A stretch of 64,000 nt of DNA from Caldifarciminota bacterium (GTDB taxonomy: Bacteria > Hydrothermota > Tepidihabitantia > Tepidihabitantales > CAIPLT01): positions 1-64,000 of the forward strand of contig CAIPLT010000081.1 of NCBI GenBank assembly GCA_903865935.1. Reading direction: 5' to 3'. Below are positions 43,397-53,454 of the stretch, piece by piece. The notes beneath the pieces were generated by a model. That model ran no database searches, was not told the origin of the DNA, and worked only from the letters and a program-made list of their open reading frames with translations. The position numbers and the translations under genes were made by a program. Numbering within the stretch: the first letter of the stretch is position 1; each line of letters starts with the position of its first letter.

Positions 43397-45463
43397 TTAA
43401 ATTACAATTTCCGAGAGGTCGGCTATTTTCATGAAGAGCGATTTGACATACTGCAATAAACCGATGCGGTTATTCTTATAATTTTCATCCTCGGTCATTA
43501 CCAATACTTTATCAAAAAACCCGTCAATTGCCGGACGTAATGTCAATAGAAGTTCCAACCCTTTTTTGTAATTACGTTTGCTCACTTCGTAATTCAAAGA
43601 TGCTTCAAGTGCTTTAGCCTGATTGAACAGTATTTGTTCATTGGGTTCTATTAATAAATCTTCACGCACGAAAAACGATTCAGAAATTCCTTTGAGAATA
43701 TTATTGACGCGTTTCTGACCGACGACTAATGGTTCAAATTCTGGCTGTTTCCGAAATTCTGAGAGTACTACTGCCCTTTCATAAGCGTCGAGCGTATTAA
43801 TATCGCTTATTGCTAAAACCGCATTGGTCGTGTCATATGTTATTTTTTTATCCAGTAATAATGCATTCATTCGTTCAATAAAAAATAATTTTATTGTCTG
43901 TAGTAATTTATCATTCTGCGCTACACCAAAATACTCAAAACTTAAATCAATAATTTCTGACAGATTAAAATAGAACTGTTTTTTCAGACAAATCGCACCA
44001 ATTGCCATTGCTTGCCGTCTTAATCCGAACGGGTCATTTGAACCGCTCGGCACCGCATTGACAATGAATGCACCGACAATATTATCAACCTTATCCGCAA
44101 TGCTCAAAATCGAACCTTCAGGAGTTTCCGGCAATTTATCATCGGCTGATTTAGGCAGGTAGTGCTCAGCAATAATTTTTGCGACCAGTTCGTGTTCTCC
44201 TGCGGCTTGAGCATAAATACCGCCCATTATCCCCTGCAGCGAAGTATATTCTTTTTCTCTGACCATATTAGTCAGTAAATCTGCTTTTGATAAGTATGCT
44301 GATTTTAAAAGCAAGCTATTATTAACATTAGCAATTCTCTGCGACAGCACGACCACTAATTTCTCAAGCCGTGCGGTTTTGTCAAACAAAGATCCCAGTC
44401 CTTCAATCCAGACTACTTTCTTCTCTTCTTCAACCCGATTTACCAGACCGAATTTCACATCCTCATCATAGAAAAACTTTGCGTCATCAAGCCTTGATTC
44501 AACTGCCTGTTCATACCAGTATCTCACTTGCTTCACATCACATTTTGGCGTGTTGGTAATAGCGATAAAATAGGGTGATAATTTACTCGTTTTTGTTTCC
44601 CGCACTGCAAACGAACGGGTATGTGTTTTTAAAGCGGTTATCAGCACTGGCGCAGGCAGATTTAGAAATTCCGGTCTGAACTCACATAATATCGGATTCG
44701 GCATCTCGCAGATATTAGTTGCTTCCTCAATCAGTTCCTCGTCTTCGACCGTTTTGCCTTTGACCTTTTGAGATAAAATATGCAGTTGCTTTTTAATATA
44801 TGTTTTGCGGTCTTCCGCATCAACCAGTACATCATATTTCTTTAGCGTCTCTTTATACTTTTTAACATTCGTTATACTGATTTTCTTCCTAGTATTGTTG
44901 CGATGTCCCTGAGTAAATCCCGAACTTTTCAAGCCCGCGACATTAGCCAGGACCGGCTTTGTCCCGTAAATTAAAGTAATCCAGCGGATTGGTCGGGCAA
45001 ATCTCACTTTGTCTGCTTCCCATCGCATCGTTTTCGGAAATTGGAGACCGGTAATTAATCCCGAAAGATTATCTTGTAAAAGCTGTTCAATCGTTTTTAT
45101 TTCCGCCTTTTTCTTTATGAAAACATACTCCCCTTTTTGTGTTTGTTTGAAATAAATATCGCTGGCTTTCAGTTTATGTGAATTGGCAAAACCAATTGCG
45201 ACTTTGGTTGGTCTCCCCTGCTCGTCAAATGCAAACTTCCTGGGCGGACCTTGAATTTCCAATCTTTCCTCTTTCTGCTTTTCACTCACATTCGATATCA
45301 GGATAGTAAGTCGGCGCGGTGTATAGAAACTTTTCACCGCTCCAAATGCAATTCGCTTGTCAGTCAGAAACTGACAAAACTTCTCCTCAAGCAAATTACT
45401 TGCTGGTGCTAAAAACGATGGGGGAATTTCTTCGGTTCCGATTTCTAACAATAAATCTTTCAT
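43397..45463 (-). CDS. glyS: Glycyl-tRNA synthetase beta subunit
   Basis: 688 aa, normal for the beta subunit of the alpha2-beta2 enzyme. Starts DLLLEIGTEEIPPSFLAPA, with YTPRRLTILIS and IQGPPRKFAFDEQG; central HD-like and tRNA-binding parts and the C-terminal DALR-like domain are complete. The alpha subunit gene glyQ is not adjacent; the upstream 390 nt is non-coding. A TTGACA/TATTAT promoter ends 7 nt before the ATG with no ribosome site. Confidence 0.95.
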   Translation of the reverse strand: MKDLLLEIGTEEIPPSFLAPASNLLEEKFCQFLTDKRIAFGAVKSFYTPRRLTILISNVSEKQKEERLEIQGPPRKFAFDEQGRPTKVAIGFANSHKLKASDIYFKQTQKGEYVFIKKKAEIKTIEQLLQDNLSGLITGLQFPKTMRWEADKVRFARPIRWITLIYGTKPVLANVAGLKSSGFTQGHRNNTRKKISITNVKKYKETLKKYDVLVDAEDRKTYIKKQLHILSQKVKGKTVEDEELIEEATNICEMPNPILCEFRPEFLNLPAPVLITALKTHTRSFAVRETKTSKLSPYFIAITNTPKCDVKQVRYWYEQAVESRLDDAKFFYDEDVKFGLVNRVEEEKKVVWIEGLGSLFDKTARLEKLVVVLSQRIANVNNSLLLKSAYLSKADLLTNMVREKEYTSLQGIMGGIYAQAAGEHELVAKIIAEHYLPKSADDKLPETPEGSILSIADKVDNIVGAFIVNAVPSGSNDPFGLRRQAMAIGAICLKKQFYFNLSEIIDLSFEYFGVAQNDKLLQTIKLFFIERMNALLLDKKITYDTTNAVLAISDINTLDAYERAVVLSEFRKQPEFEPLVVGQKRVNNILKGISESFFVREDLLIEPNEQILFNQAKALEASLNYEVSKRNYKKGLELLLTLRPAIDGFFDKVLVMTEDENYKNNRIGLLQYVKSLFMKIADLSEIVI

Positions 45464-45470
45464 TATTTGA

Positions 45471-45498
45471 ATAATATCTGATTATCCTACATTGTCAA
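45471..45498 (-). promoter_or_regulatory. glyS promoter (leaderless)
   Basis: Minus-strand TTGACA (45498-45493), a 16-nt spacer, TATTAT (45476-45471), then 7 nt to the ATG at 45463. Confidence 0.65.
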
Positions 45499-45539
45499 GT
45501 ATTCACAATTAAGAAATCTAATTCTGATAATTCAACATT

Positions 45540-45578
45540 ACCACGAATTACACTAATTAAACTAATCTCACGAATAAT
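45540..45578. repeat. Single-arm copy of the ACCACGAAT intergenic repeat
   Basis: ACCACGAATTACACTAATT followed by degenerate ACTAAT and CACGAAT words; matches the left arm of the inverted repeat at 1901-1984. Confidence 0.5.
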
Positions 45579-45605
45579 AATTTTAAGTCATGGTTCTGTT
45601 TGACG

Positions 45606-45769
45606 TAGTAGGTAACCTACTAAGCATTCTGGTAGGTAATCTACTAAGTGACCGAGTAAGTTATCTGGCAGGTAACCATCTAAGTAACCTAACCAGATAA
45701 GGGGGTGGGTCACCTAATAGGTTGGCCCACTAGTTAGCCTAGTAGGTGACCTTCCAGGTAACCTACTTG
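45606..45769. repeat. Cluster of palindromic GTAGGTAACCTAC elements
   Basis: The first unit, TAGTAGGTAACCTACTA (45606-45622), is palindromic apart from its central base. Several degenerate copies follow on both strands (GGTAGGTAATCTACT, GGCAGGTAACC, TAGTAGGTGACC, CCAGGTAACCTACT). Many alternative hairpins are possible. A related element lies at 59866-59908. No coding potential. Confidence 0.7.
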
Positions 45770-45802
45770 TTCAAGCAGACCCATGATTAAATATTAAAGA
45801 AG

Positions 45803-45825
45803 TTGCCGAGGATTAACCTCGGCAA
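45803..45825 (-). terminator. Terminator after the LivJ-like gene
   Basis: TTGCCGAGG/CCTCGGCAA, a 9-bp stem with a 5-nt loop; on the minus strand followed by CTTCTTT. It lies 32 nt past the stop of the binding-protein gene. Confidence 0.7.
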
Positions 45826-45856
45826 TTGATAATAATATTTATTATTCTAAATTATT

Positions 45857-46999
45857 TTATGGCTGCACCTGAGTTACGTATCTCTGTTCTCCGTTCTGGT
45901 ATTCAAGAATAACCGCACTTTTTACCGGATTACCGAACGCATCAAATGTAATATTTCCTGACACTGTTGGAAAATTGCTCATTTTGACCAAAGCATCGCG
46001 AACCGCTTCTGGTTTTTCTGTTCCGGCAGCGCGCATCGCCTCAATCAGTAAATTCGTCGCATCATAACCTAATGTACCCAGAGCATCTGGTTTTTGACCG
46101 TATTTTGCTTGGTACTTTGAAACCCATTCCTGAACTTCGGGTCTTGGGTCTTGCGGTGAATAATGATTGGTGAAATATCCTCCATTGATTGCATCACCAG
46201 CAATCTTTGTCATTTCCGGTGAATCCCAACCATCGCCGCCCAGAAATTTTGCTGTGATACCAAGTGCCCTTGCCTGTTTTGTAATCAAACCGACTTTGGT
46301 GTAGTAATCAGGTAAAAACAAAATATCTGGTTTATCTGCCCTAACTTTGGTGAGCAATGCGGAAAAATCAACATCATCCTTGCCATATGATTCAAATATC
46401 GATATCACACCGCCATTCTTAGTAAAATTATCTTTGAAGAAGTCGGCAAGGCCAGTGCTATAGTCGTTAGATTTATCGTAAAGCACAGCTGCTCTTTTCG
46501 CTTTTAGATATTCGACAGCAAACTTTGCCGCAACCGTTCCCTGAAACGGATCAATAAAACAGGCGCGGAATACATAATCTTTTCGTGTGCCATCATCTCT
46601 GACTGTGACTTTGGGATTGGTTGAGGTTGGTGTAATCATAACAACTTTTGACTCTTGGCAGATTTCCGATAATGGAATTGATGACTTTGATGCAACTGAA
46701 CCGATAACGAATTTGACTTTATCCTGATTAATCAGCTTGCTTCCCGCATTTGCCGCTTCGGTCGGGTCATTCTTATCATCGGCAGAAATAATTTTGATTA
46801 ATTTACCATTGACACCACCCTTGGCATTTGCTTCTGAGACCGCGAGGATTACGCTGTTGCGGACTGATTCGCCAAATGTTTTCACATCACCGGTGATAGG
46901 AATAATTAAACCGATGCGGATAACATTGCCTTCTTTATTACCGCAGGAAAGACCGAGCACTAATAGCAGTGTAATAGAAAATAAAATAAATTGTTTCAT
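45857..46999 (-). CDS. Branched-chain amino acid-type ABC substrate-binding lipoprotein
   Basis: 380 aa. Lipobox LVLGLSC, then the periplasmic-binding type I fold: IRIGLIIPITGDVKTFGESVRN, GKLIKIISADDKNDPTEAANAG, VKFVIGSVASKSSIPLSEI, LGGDGWDSPEM, LGTLGYDATNLLIEAM. LivJ-like proteins bind amino acids or related compounds for ABC import. No livHMGF genes are adjacent. AGGAGG precedes the ATG. It follows rpsH by 46 nt, so readthrough from the ribosomal operon is possible. Confidence 0.92.
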   Translation of the reverse strand: MKQFILFSITLLLVLGLSCGNKEGNVIRIGLIIPITGDVKTFGESVRNSVILAVSEANAKGGVNGKLIKIISADDKNDPTEAANAGSKLINQDKVKFVIGSVASKSSIPLSEICQESKVVMITPTSTNPKVTVRDDGTRKDYVFRACFIDPFQGTVAAKFAVEYLKAKRAAVLYDKSNDYSTGLADFFKDNFTKNGGVISIFESYGKDDVDFSALLTKVRADKPDILFLPDYYTKVGLITKQARALGITAKFLGGDGWDSPEMTKIAGDAINGGYFTNHYSPQDPRPEVQEWVSKYQAKYGQKPDALGTLGYDATNLLIEAMRAAGTEKPEAVRDALVKMSNFPTVSGNITFDAFGNPVKSAVILEYQNGEQRYVTQVQP

Positions 47000-47045
47000 A
47001 CTACCTCCTGAAAATGTCGATTATGAAAATAAAAAGTGTAACTGA

Positions 47046-47435
47046 TTACCAAACTTGACAGATAACTTCACCGCCCACGTGCTCTTTGCGGGCATCGCGG
47101 TCGGTCATGATACCTTTTGATGTTGATACAATTGTGACACCCAAGCCATCAATTGCTCTCGGGATTTTCGAAACACCGGTATATAAACGGCGCGATTGCA
47201 GAGAAACCCGTTTCAAGCCGAAAATCGCTGATTTGCCGTCTTCGGTATATTTTAACTGGATAAATATTCTTTTATGAGGCTCGTTGCCTTCGACGATAAA
47301 ATTATTGATATAGCCCTCTTCCAGCATAATGCGGGCGAGTTCAAATTTCAGTTTGGAGTGGGGTATTCGCACTTCCTTGTATTTACGGGTGATCGCATTA
47401 CGGATGCGGGCTAACATATCAGCAATTTGGTCCAT
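47046..47435 (-). CDS. rpsH: Ribosomal protein S8
   Basis: 129 aa, with DQIADMLARIRNAI at the start and the C-terminal STSKGIMTDRDARKEHVGGE. Last ribosomal gene of the cluster here; rplF, which normally follows, is absent. Confidence 0.96.
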   Translation of the reverse strand: MDQIADMLARIRNAITRKYKEVRIPHSKLKFELARIMLEEGYINNFIVEGNEPHKRIFIQLKYTEDGKSAIFGLKRVSLQSRRLYTGVSKIPRAIDGLGVTIVSTSKGIMTDRDARKEHVGGEVICQVW

Positions 47436-47443
47436 TATTCCTC

Positions 47444-47629
47444 CTACCAGGTTGCCTTTCGGACGCCGGGAATCTCGCCTTTTAGCGCTAGTTCACGGAA
47501 ACAGAGTCGGCATAATCCAAACTTACGATAATAGGCGCGTCGTCGAAAACATCTTTGGCAGCGGTTATATTTTCGTACGTGGTATTTGGGTTCGTGTCCT
47601 GATTTAACAATCCAACATCTTTTTGCCAT
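47444..47629 (-). CDS. rpsN: Ribosomal protein S14, zinc-binding type
   Basis: 61 aa, the short type Z form with CQRC and CRLC metal-binding pairs ([20 protein letters not shown]). Between rplE and rpsH as usual. Confidence 0.96.
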   Translation of the reverse strand: MAKRCWIVKSGHEPKYHVRKYNRCQRCFRRRAYYRKFGLCRLCFRELALKGEIPGVRKATW

Positions 47630-47635
47630 ACTGTA

Positions 47636-48223
47636 TTATTTCCCCTTCTCAAACGGCATTCCTAATTCTTCTAACAATGCTTTTGCTTCGTCATCATGTC
47701 GGGCATCGGTTAGAATTGTAATATCCATGCCAAATACTTTTTTGATTTTACTCACTTCCAGTTCCGGAAAAATAACCTGTTCGGTTAAACCTAAAGAATA
47801 ACCGCCACGTCCATCGAACGAATCCGGCTTGAATCCGCGAAAGTCACGAATGCGCGGTGCGGCAAAATTGAATAAGCGGTCTAAAAACTCATACATGCGG
47901 TTGCCCCGTAGAGTCACCTTGACGCCGATCGGTAAACCAGCCCTTAGTTTGAAGGCGGAGATTGCGCGGTGTGCACGTGTTATAATCGGTTTCTGACCAG
48001 TAATGGTTCCGACATCCTCGCTGATTACTTCGAGAATTTTCGGGTCAGCAACCGCTTCACCGGCACCGACATTAATTACTACTTTCTGAATTCTCGGTAC
48101 CTGGTGAATATTTTTATATCCAAAACGCTGCGTGAGATTTTTTGATACTTTTTTAATAAATAACTCTTTTAAACGAGGAATTGTTTTTTCCGTGCTTTTC
48201 TCGGTTTTTTCAGCTTGTGCCAT
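47636..48223 (-). CDS. rplE: Ribosomal protein L5
   Basis: 195 aa; core L5 fold with [47 protein letters not shown] Lys/Glu-rich N-terminal extension of about 15 residues precedes the usual start. Confidence 0.96.
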   Translation of the reverse strand: MAQAEKTEKSTEKTIPRLKELFIKKVSKNLTQRFGYKNIHQVPRIQKVVINVGAGEAVADPKILEVISEDVGTITGQKPIITRAHRAISAFKLRAGLPIGVKVTLRGNRMYEFLDRLFNFAAPRIRDFRGFKPDSFDGRGGYSLGLTEQVIFPELEVSKIKKVFGMDITILTDARHDDEAKALLEELGMPFEKGK

Positions 48224-48225
48224 AA

Positions 48226-48546
48226 TTAGTCTATTGCCTCATTACATAATTTACAAATTCGTGTTCTTTTTCCTTCAGTTTTTTCACGTCGTATTTTAGC
48301 CAGCTTGCCGCATTTTGGGCATACCAATGAAATATTTGAAATGTGCAGGGAATTAGGCAAATCGATTATACCGCCGGGTCGGTCGGCTCGCTGGGTTTTC
48401 TTATGCTTTTTTGCCAGATTAGCACCCTCAACCACTACTCGTGTCTGGTGTTTATCCTTATCTTTGACAATCTCTAAAATCTTACCGCGTTTTCCTTTAT
48501 CTTCGCCGGTAATTAACTCTACTAAGTCGCCTTTTTTTAACTTCAT
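48226..48546 (-). CDS. rplX: Ribosomal protein L24
   Basis: 106 aa: KOW motif [19 protein letters not shown] at the start. Two CxxC pairs (CPKC, CKLC) near the C-terminus form a zinc site. Overlaps rplN by 4 nt. Confidence 0.95.
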   Translation of the reverse strand: MKLKKGDLVELITGEDKGKRGKILEIVKDKDKHQTRVVVEGANLAKKHKKTQRADRPGGIIDLPNSLHISNISLVCPKCGKLAKIRREKTEGKRTRICKLCNEAID

Positions 48547-48911
48547 ACAACCTCTGCTGCTAACGAAACAATCTTGGCAAATTTTCTGTCTCGTATTTCA
48601 CGGGCAACCGGTCCAAAAACACGGGTGCCTTTGGGTTCGCCCTTTTCGTCAATTAATACACAGGCATTATCGTCAAATCGTATATATGTTCCATCCTCGC
48701 GTCGATATTCTTTTTTCTGGCGGACAATCACTGCACGTGCTTTGTCACCTTTTTTTATCGGCGCATTGGGCATGGCATCTTTAATTGCCACAACTATAAT
48801 ATCACCGAGATAGCTGAATCTGCGATGCGAACCGCCTAAAGTCTTAATCACCATTGCGATTCGTGCACCTGTATTATCCGCTACCGTTAATCTGGTAAAA
48901 TCCTGAATCAT
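48543..48911 (-). CDS. rplN: Ribosomal protein L14
   Basis: 122 aa, the standard length. [17 protein letters not shown] at the start and [15 protein letters not shown] near the end are diagnostic. Confidence 0.97.
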   Translation of the reverse strand: MIQDFTRLTVADNTGARIAMVIKTLGGSHRRFSYLGDIIVVAIKDAMPNAPIKKGDKARAVIVRQKKEYRREDGTYIRFDDNACVLIDEKGEPKGTRVFGPVAREIRDRKFAKIVSLAAEVV

Positions 48912-49138
48912 AAAACCTTGCTCACCCGCCAGCGTTTTGTTTTTGATAATGGTCTTGTTTCAATAAGCATAACTCTGTCACCAATTTTAGCTTCATTCTT
49001 CTCGTCGTGCGCGTATAGCTTGGTCCGTCGCTTGATATATTTTTTATACTTAGGATGAAGCACCCGTCGCTCTACCAATACGACAACTGTCTTCTGCATT
49101 TTATTGCTAAGCACTTTACCAACAATACTCTTAATCAT
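48908..49138 (-). CDS. rpsQ: Ribosomal protein S17
   Basis: 76 aa with [19 protein letters not shown] and the conserved [18 protein letters not shown]. Overlaps rplN by 4 nt. Confidence 0.96.
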   Translation of the reverse strand: MIKSIVGKVLSNKMQKTVVVLVERRVLHPKYKKYIKRRTKLYAHDEKNEAKIGDRVMLIETRPLSKTKRWRVSKVL

Positions 49139-49140
49139 AT

Positions 49141-49380
49141 TTATTTACTCTTCTTTTCCGGTTTAACTTCTGGTGCTGAAACCGAAGGTTTTTCTGATGC
49201 TTTTTCTTTAAGAATTGTTTCACAACGGGCAATGTCTCTTTTTAACATGCGCAATCGAATCGGGTTGGGCAGTTCTTCACCGGTGCGCCGCATCCTCAGT
49301 TTAAAATGTTCATCCCGCAAATCGCTAAGACTGTGTAAAATCTCGTCTGTGGTCATATTCCGAATCTCAGTAGCTTTCAT
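49141..49380 (-). CDS. rpmC: Ribosomal protein L29
   Basis: 79 aa: helical hairpin with [15 protein letters not shown] and [18 protein letters not shown] short Lys/Pro/Glu tail extends beyond the typical end. Overlaps rplP by 14 nt. Confidence 0.94.
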   Translation of the reverse strand: MKATEIRNMTTDEILHSLSDLRDEHFKLRMRRTGEELPNPIRLRMLKRDIARCETILKEKASEKPSVSAPEVKPEKKSK

Positions 49381-49795
49381 AGTCCATCTCCTCGCGTTTA
49401 ATAATATGAGTTTTACATGGCATCTTACTTGCCGCCCGCCTTAATGCTTCGGTTGAATCTTCGTGAGTTAATCCTTCGAGTTCGAATATCATCCGTCCTG
49501 GCTTGACGACTGCCACCCAGAACTCTGGATTACCTTTTCCTTTTCCCATTCTTGTTTCTGCTGGTTTCTTGGTTACAGGTTTATCCGGGAAAATTCTCAG
49601 CCATAATTTACCGCTCTTTTTTAAGAACTTGGAAATTGCGACTCTGCCTGCTTCAATCTGTCGCGCTGAAATCCATGCTGGTTCAGCTGCCTGTAACCCA
49701 AACTCACCAAAATCTAATTTGTTGGCGCGGGTTGCCTTGCCTTTGCGATTACCGCGATGGTGCTTACGATACTTAATTCTCTTGGGCATTAACAT
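49367..49795 (-). CDS. rplP: Ribosomal protein L16
   Basis: 142 aa: [18 protein letters not shown] at the start, [31 protein letters not shown]. The ATG at 49789 (MPKRIKY) matches the usual family start and is an alternative to 49795. Confidence 0.96.
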   Translation of the reverse strand: MLMPKRIKYRKHHRGNRKGKATRANKLDFGEFGLQAAEPAWISARQIEAGRVAISKFLKKSGKLWLRIFPDKPVTKKPAETRMGKGKGNPEFWVAVVKPGRMIFELEGLTHEDSTEALRRAASKMPCKTHIIKREEMDYESY

Positions 49796-49798
49796 AAA

Positions 49799-50437
49799 TT
49801 ACGACCTCGCCTCCGGCGCAACATCACCTTTATAAATCCAGACTTTACAGCCAATCGTGCCGTAAATCGTCTTGGATACCGCACAATAATAGTCAATGTC
49901 TGCTTTTAATGTCTGTAATGGTAATCTACCTTCCTGATACCATTGGGAACGGGCAATTTCTGCACCGGCCAAACGTCCTGAAACCATCACTTTAATACCC
50001 TGCGCACCTAACCGTATTGCCTGAGTTACTGCTCTTTTCATTGCCCGACGGTGGGCAACACGTTGTTCGAGCTGCATGGCAATATTTTCACCAACCAGTT
50101 TTGATTCCAGCTCCGGAACTCTGACCGCCTCAACTAATATCTGCACATCACGTTTGATAATTTGTTTGAGTTCTTCTCTTAATGCATCTAAAGCCTGGCG
50201 CTTTGTACCAAAAACCATACCCGGTCGGGCAGTATAAATTGTAACGGTTGTTTTTGCGACAACCCGCTCGATACGAACATTAGAAATCATCGCATCGGCT
50301 AATTTGGCTTCGATATAACGTCTAATTTTTAAATCTTCTAATAAGTAATCACGATAATGTTTTGCATTAAACCATGCTGATTTCCAGCCTTTAGTAATAC
50401 CAAGTCTAAATCCGATTGGGTGAGTCTTTTGTCCCAT
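49799..50437 (-). CDS. rpsC: Ribosomal protein S3
   Basis: 212 aa: GQKTHPIGFRLGITKGWKS at the start, KH domain (about 60-105), and the C-terminal SGRLAGAEIARSQWYQEGRL. Ends with a short GDVAPEARS tail. Confidence 0.97.
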   Translation of the reverse strand: MGQKTHPIGFRLGITKGWKSAWFNAKHYRDYLLEDLKIRRYIEAKLADAMISNVRIERVVAKTTVTIYTARPGMVFGTKRQALDALREELKQIIKRDVQILVEAVRVPELESKLVGENIAMQLEQRVAHRRAMKRAVTQAIRLGAQGIKVMVSGRLAGAEIARSQWYQEGRLPLQTLKADIDYYCAVSKTIYGTIGCKVWIYKGDVAPEARS

Positions 50438-50787
50438 TAAATTTTCTCCTTTGTCGCTACTGTAATATTAATATGACAGGTGCGTCGTAAAATCGCTGCT
50501 GCCGAACCTCTAGGACCAGCCTGAAAACGCTTCATCAGTGGCCCGCCGTCTGCGGTTGCTAATTTAACATACAAATCCTTTTCCGTGATTTTTGCTTTAC
50601 CGACCTTTACCATCACATTGGCAACCGCTGATTTTAATGTTTTAGCTACTGGTTTCTTAGACGATTTAGGCAAAAACTCAAGTATACCAATCGCCTGCGG
50701 TACTGGCTTGTTACGGATGAGCGCTAATATTTGTCCCATCTTTCTTGATGAACCGCGTTGAAATCTTGCGTGAGCTGCTGCTTCCAT
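50437..50787 (-). CDS. rplV: Ribosomal protein L22
   Basis: 116 aa from ATG 50787 (MEAAAHARFQRGSSRKM), one base after the rpsS stop. A longer frame reaches back into rpsS but is not needed. Conserved DGGPLMKRFQAGPRGSA and the C-terminal HINITVATKE are present. Confidence 0.95.
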   Translation of the reverse strand: MEAAAHARFQRGSSRKMGQILALIRNKPVPQAIGILEFLPKSSKKPVAKTLKSAVANVMVKVGKAKITEKDLYVKLATADGGPLMKRFQAGPRGSAAAILRRTCHINITVATKEKI

Positions 50788-50788
50788 A

Positions 50789-51088
50789 TTACGCTTTCGC
50801 CTCTTCTTCGCCTTCCTTCTTTTCGCGACGCTGACCTGAATGTACGCGGAAAGTTCGGGTCGGTGCAAATTCACCTAACCGGTGTCCAACCATCTGCTCG
50901 GTTATATAAACTGGTACAAATCTGTTACCGGTATGTATCGCAATCGTGTGACCAACAAATTCGGGCGGTATTTGACAGCGTCGAATATAAGTCTTGATAA
51001 CTTTGCGTTCACCAGTTACACTGATTGCATTAATCTTCTTCAAGAGTTTTTCATCGACGTATGGTCCTTTTTTGGTCGAACGGCTCAT
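50789..51088 (-). CDS. rpsS: Ribosomal protein S19
   Basis: 99 aa: [40 protein letters not shown], and [13 protein letters not shown]. Slightly extended, basic-acidic tail. Overlaps rplB by 4 nt. Confidence 0.97.
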   Translation of the reverse strand: MSRSTKKGPYVDEKLLKKINAISVTGERKVIKTYIRRCQIPPEFVGHTIAIHTGNRFVPVYITEQMVGHRLGEFAPTRTFRVHSGQRREKKEGEEEAKA

Positions 51089-51912
51089 TTCTTTCTCCTC
51101 TGAATAATTAATTGCGAAGAATACTTATGATGTTTACGTGTCTTTTTGCCTTTGGCACTAAAACCTTTTTCATTACAGGGATGGCGTCCACCCGATGATT
51201 TACCTTCACCACCGCCCATTGGATGGTCAATCGGATTCATCGCAACCGCACGCACACGCGGTCTAATACCCATATGACGGGTGCGACCCGCTTTGCCGAT
51301 TGAAATATCCTTGTGTTCGAGATTCGATACTCTACCGATCGTCGCAAAACATTCTAAAGAAAATTTTCTAATTTCACCGGACGGCAGCTTAATAACTGCA
51401 TGGCCTTCTTCTTTGGCTAAAATCTGACCGGCGGTACCGGCGCTCCGGATTAAATATGATTTATAATTAGGGTAAAGCTGCAGGTTATGAATTTCGACAC
51501 CGACTGGAATTACTTCCAATGTCATCGCATTACCGAATCTGATCGGCGCTTCTTTGCCGGAAAAAATTGTATCATTAACTCTTAAACCTTCTGGTGCCAG
51601 AATATAACGGTATTCCCCGTCTTTGTAGCACACTAGTGCAATTCTAGCTGAGCGGTTTGGGTCATATTCGATTGATTTTACAGTTGCTTCAATTCCGATT
51701 TTATCGCGTTGGAAATCGACAAGCCGATAATGGCGCTTTTCACCGCCGCCGCGATACTTTGTCGTAACGCGACCAAGATTATTTCGACCGCCATTTTTCG
51801 TATGATGCACTAACAATGACTTATGCGGTTTGGTCGTCGTAATCTCTTCAAAAGTTGAAACTGAGTAGTAACGTCGCGCTAATGGTGTCGGTCGGTAAGT
51901 TTTTATTCCCAT
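51085..51912 (-). CDS. rplB: Ribosomal protein L2
   Basis: 275 aa: [17 protein letters not shown] at the start, [21 protein letters not shown], and [20 protein letters not shown] with the functionally important His of the peptidyl-transferase region. Confidence 0.97.
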   Translation of the reverse strand: MGIKTYRPTPLARRYYSVSTFEEITTTKPHKSLLVHHTKNGGRNNLGRVTTKYRGGGEKRHYRLVDFQRDKIGIEATVKSIEYDPNRSARIALVCYKDGEYRYILAPEGLRVNDTIFSGKEAPIRFGNAMTLEVIPVGVEIHNLQLYPNYKSYLIRSAGTAGQILAKEEGHAVIKLPSGEIRKFSLECFATIGRVSNLEHKDISIGKAGRTRHMGIRPRVRAVAMNPIDHPMGGGEGKSSGGRHPCNEKGFSAKGKKTRKHHKYSSQLIIQRRKK

Positions 51913-52200
51913 TTATCGCTCCAGACTCGCTATTTTCTCGCCTTTTTTCAGAGTGACAACCGCTTTTCGCCAATTCGAACGTTTCCCGGTAAATGCTCCC
52001 ATCCGTTTTGGCTTGCCATCATAATTCATCACCCGAACTTTATCAACATGAATATTAAATAATTTCTCCATTGCTTTCTTAATTTCAACTTTATTGCTTC
52101 GGCGCGCGACTTCGAACGTGTATTGATTACAGTCGGTTTTTAAATGTTCGGTTTTTTCTGTGACGATCGGTCGAATGATAATTTTTGTTTTATCCAGCAT
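51913..52200 (-). CDS. rplW: Ribosomal protein L23
   Basis: 95 aa: IIIRPIVTEKTEHLK, YTFEVARRSNKVEIKKAME, RMGAFTGKRSNWRKAVVTL. Binds the tunnel exit. Confidence 0.96.
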   Translation of the reverse strand: MLDKTKIIIRPIVTEKTEHLKTDCNQYTFEVARRSNKVEIKKAMEKLFNIHVDKVRVMNYDGKPKRMGAFTGKRSNWRKAVVTLKKGEKIASLER

Positions 52201-52201
52201 A

Positions 52202-52837
52202 TTAATTCACACTTTCACTAAATCGTTTTGTTAAACCGTCTAATCCTTTTAATGTAAATACGATATTGTCTGATGCGACGCAGTCATAAATATTTAAATC
52301 TTTAGCGGTAACTATAGAACATTTGGGAATATTTCTACTTGCGAGCACCATGTTCTTAGAACATGCTTCTTTCACAATCACGGTTGAACCAGTCAATAGA
52401 CCTAAAGTCTTAAGTATGCTGACCAGCTCTTTAGTTTTACTATTTGCCAAATCGAAATCTTCTACAAATTTTATACCTTGATTCTTTAATTTCATTGATA
52501 AAGCGACACACAAAGCCTTTCGTCGTTTTTGCTTGGGTATTTTATAAGAATAATCACGCGGAACCGGACCGAAAACCGTGCCACCGCCGACCCAGATTGG
52601 CGAGCGGATTGAACCGACTCGAGCTCGTCCGGTATGCTTCTGACGCCACGGTTTCTTACCGCCGCCACGCACTTCGCCGCGGGTTTTAGTTTTCGCGGTT
52701 CCCTGTCGCTGATTCGCCATAAAATTGCATACCGCCTCCCAAACCAATCCATCGTTTTGTTCCACGCTAAAAATTGATTCGGGTAAATCAATTTTATCTT
52801 TCACGCTACCATCAAGAGCAATATAATCTACTTTCAT
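52202..52837 (-). CDS. rplD: Ribosomal protein L4
   Basis: 211 aa with the tunnel loop RQGTAKTKTRGEVRGGGKKPW and RSPIWVGGGTVFGP. Overlaps rplC by 4 nt. Confidence 0.96.
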   Translation of the reverse strand: MKVDYIALDGSVKDKIDLPESIFSVEQNDGLVWEAVCNFMANQRQGTAKTKTRGEVRGGGKKPWRQKHTGRARVGSIRSPIWVGGGTVFGPVPRDYSYKIPKQKRRKALCVALSMKLKNQGIKFVEDFDLANSKTKELVSILKTLGLLTGSTVIVKEACSKNMVLASRNIPKCSIVTAKDLNIYDCVASDNIVFTLKGLDGLTKRFSESVN

Positions 52838-53454
52838 ACTTTTCTGATTTCAACCGGAGTTAATGCTGAACCTGGTATCGCACCTTTGATATAAATCAGA
52901 TTTTGCTCAAGTTCAACTTTTACTACTTTTAAATTTTTTATCGTAACCGTTTCCGTGCCAAGATGCCCAGGTAAATGACGGCCGCGCCATGGATGACCTG
53001 GTGAAGTGCCAGACCCGACTGAACCGATCCGACGATGTGACGTCGAACCATGACTTGCCGGGCCGCCATGCCAGTTCCATCGTTTCATACCGCCGGCAAA
53101 TCCTTTTCCCTTAGTTATTCCGCGCACTGCGATTGTATCGCCTTCAGCGAAAATATCTGCTTTTACCTCTTGTCCGATTGTATATTTACCGGCTTCTTCC
53201 GCGCTGTCAATTCTGAACTCCTGTAAAACTTTCATTGGTTCAATATTTACTTTCTTAAAATGTCCGGCATATGGTTTATTAGCGTTAGATTTCGCCTCGA
53301 AACCTAATTGTAGTGCAAAATATCCATCTTTTTTGACTTCTTTTTTCTGCACAACATAGCAAGGTCCAGCCTTGACCACAGTAACAGGAATCACCTTTCC
53401 TGTTTTTGAATAAATCTGGGTCATCCTTACTTTTCTTCCTAATAAACCAATCAT
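52834..53454 (-). CDS. rplC: Ribosomal protein L3
   Basis: 206 aa: [52 protein letters not shown]-like [14 protein letters not shown]. Overlaps rpsJ by 4 nt. Confidence 0.97.
   Translation of the reverse strand: MIGLLGRKVRMTQIYSKTGKVIPVTVVKAGPCYVVQKKEVKKDGYFALQLGFEAKSNANKPYAGHFKKVNIEPMKVLQEFRIDSAEEAGKYTIGQEVKADIFAEGDTIAVRGITKGKGFAGGMKRWNWHGGPASHGSTSHRRIGSVGSGTSPGHPWRGRHLPGHLGTETVTIKNLKVVKVELEQNLIYIKGAIPGSALTPVEIRKV

Noticed and set aside
50788-50874. Extended N-terminus of L22
   Set aside because: It lies within rpsS, and the standard L22 start matches ATG 50787 right after the rpsS stop.
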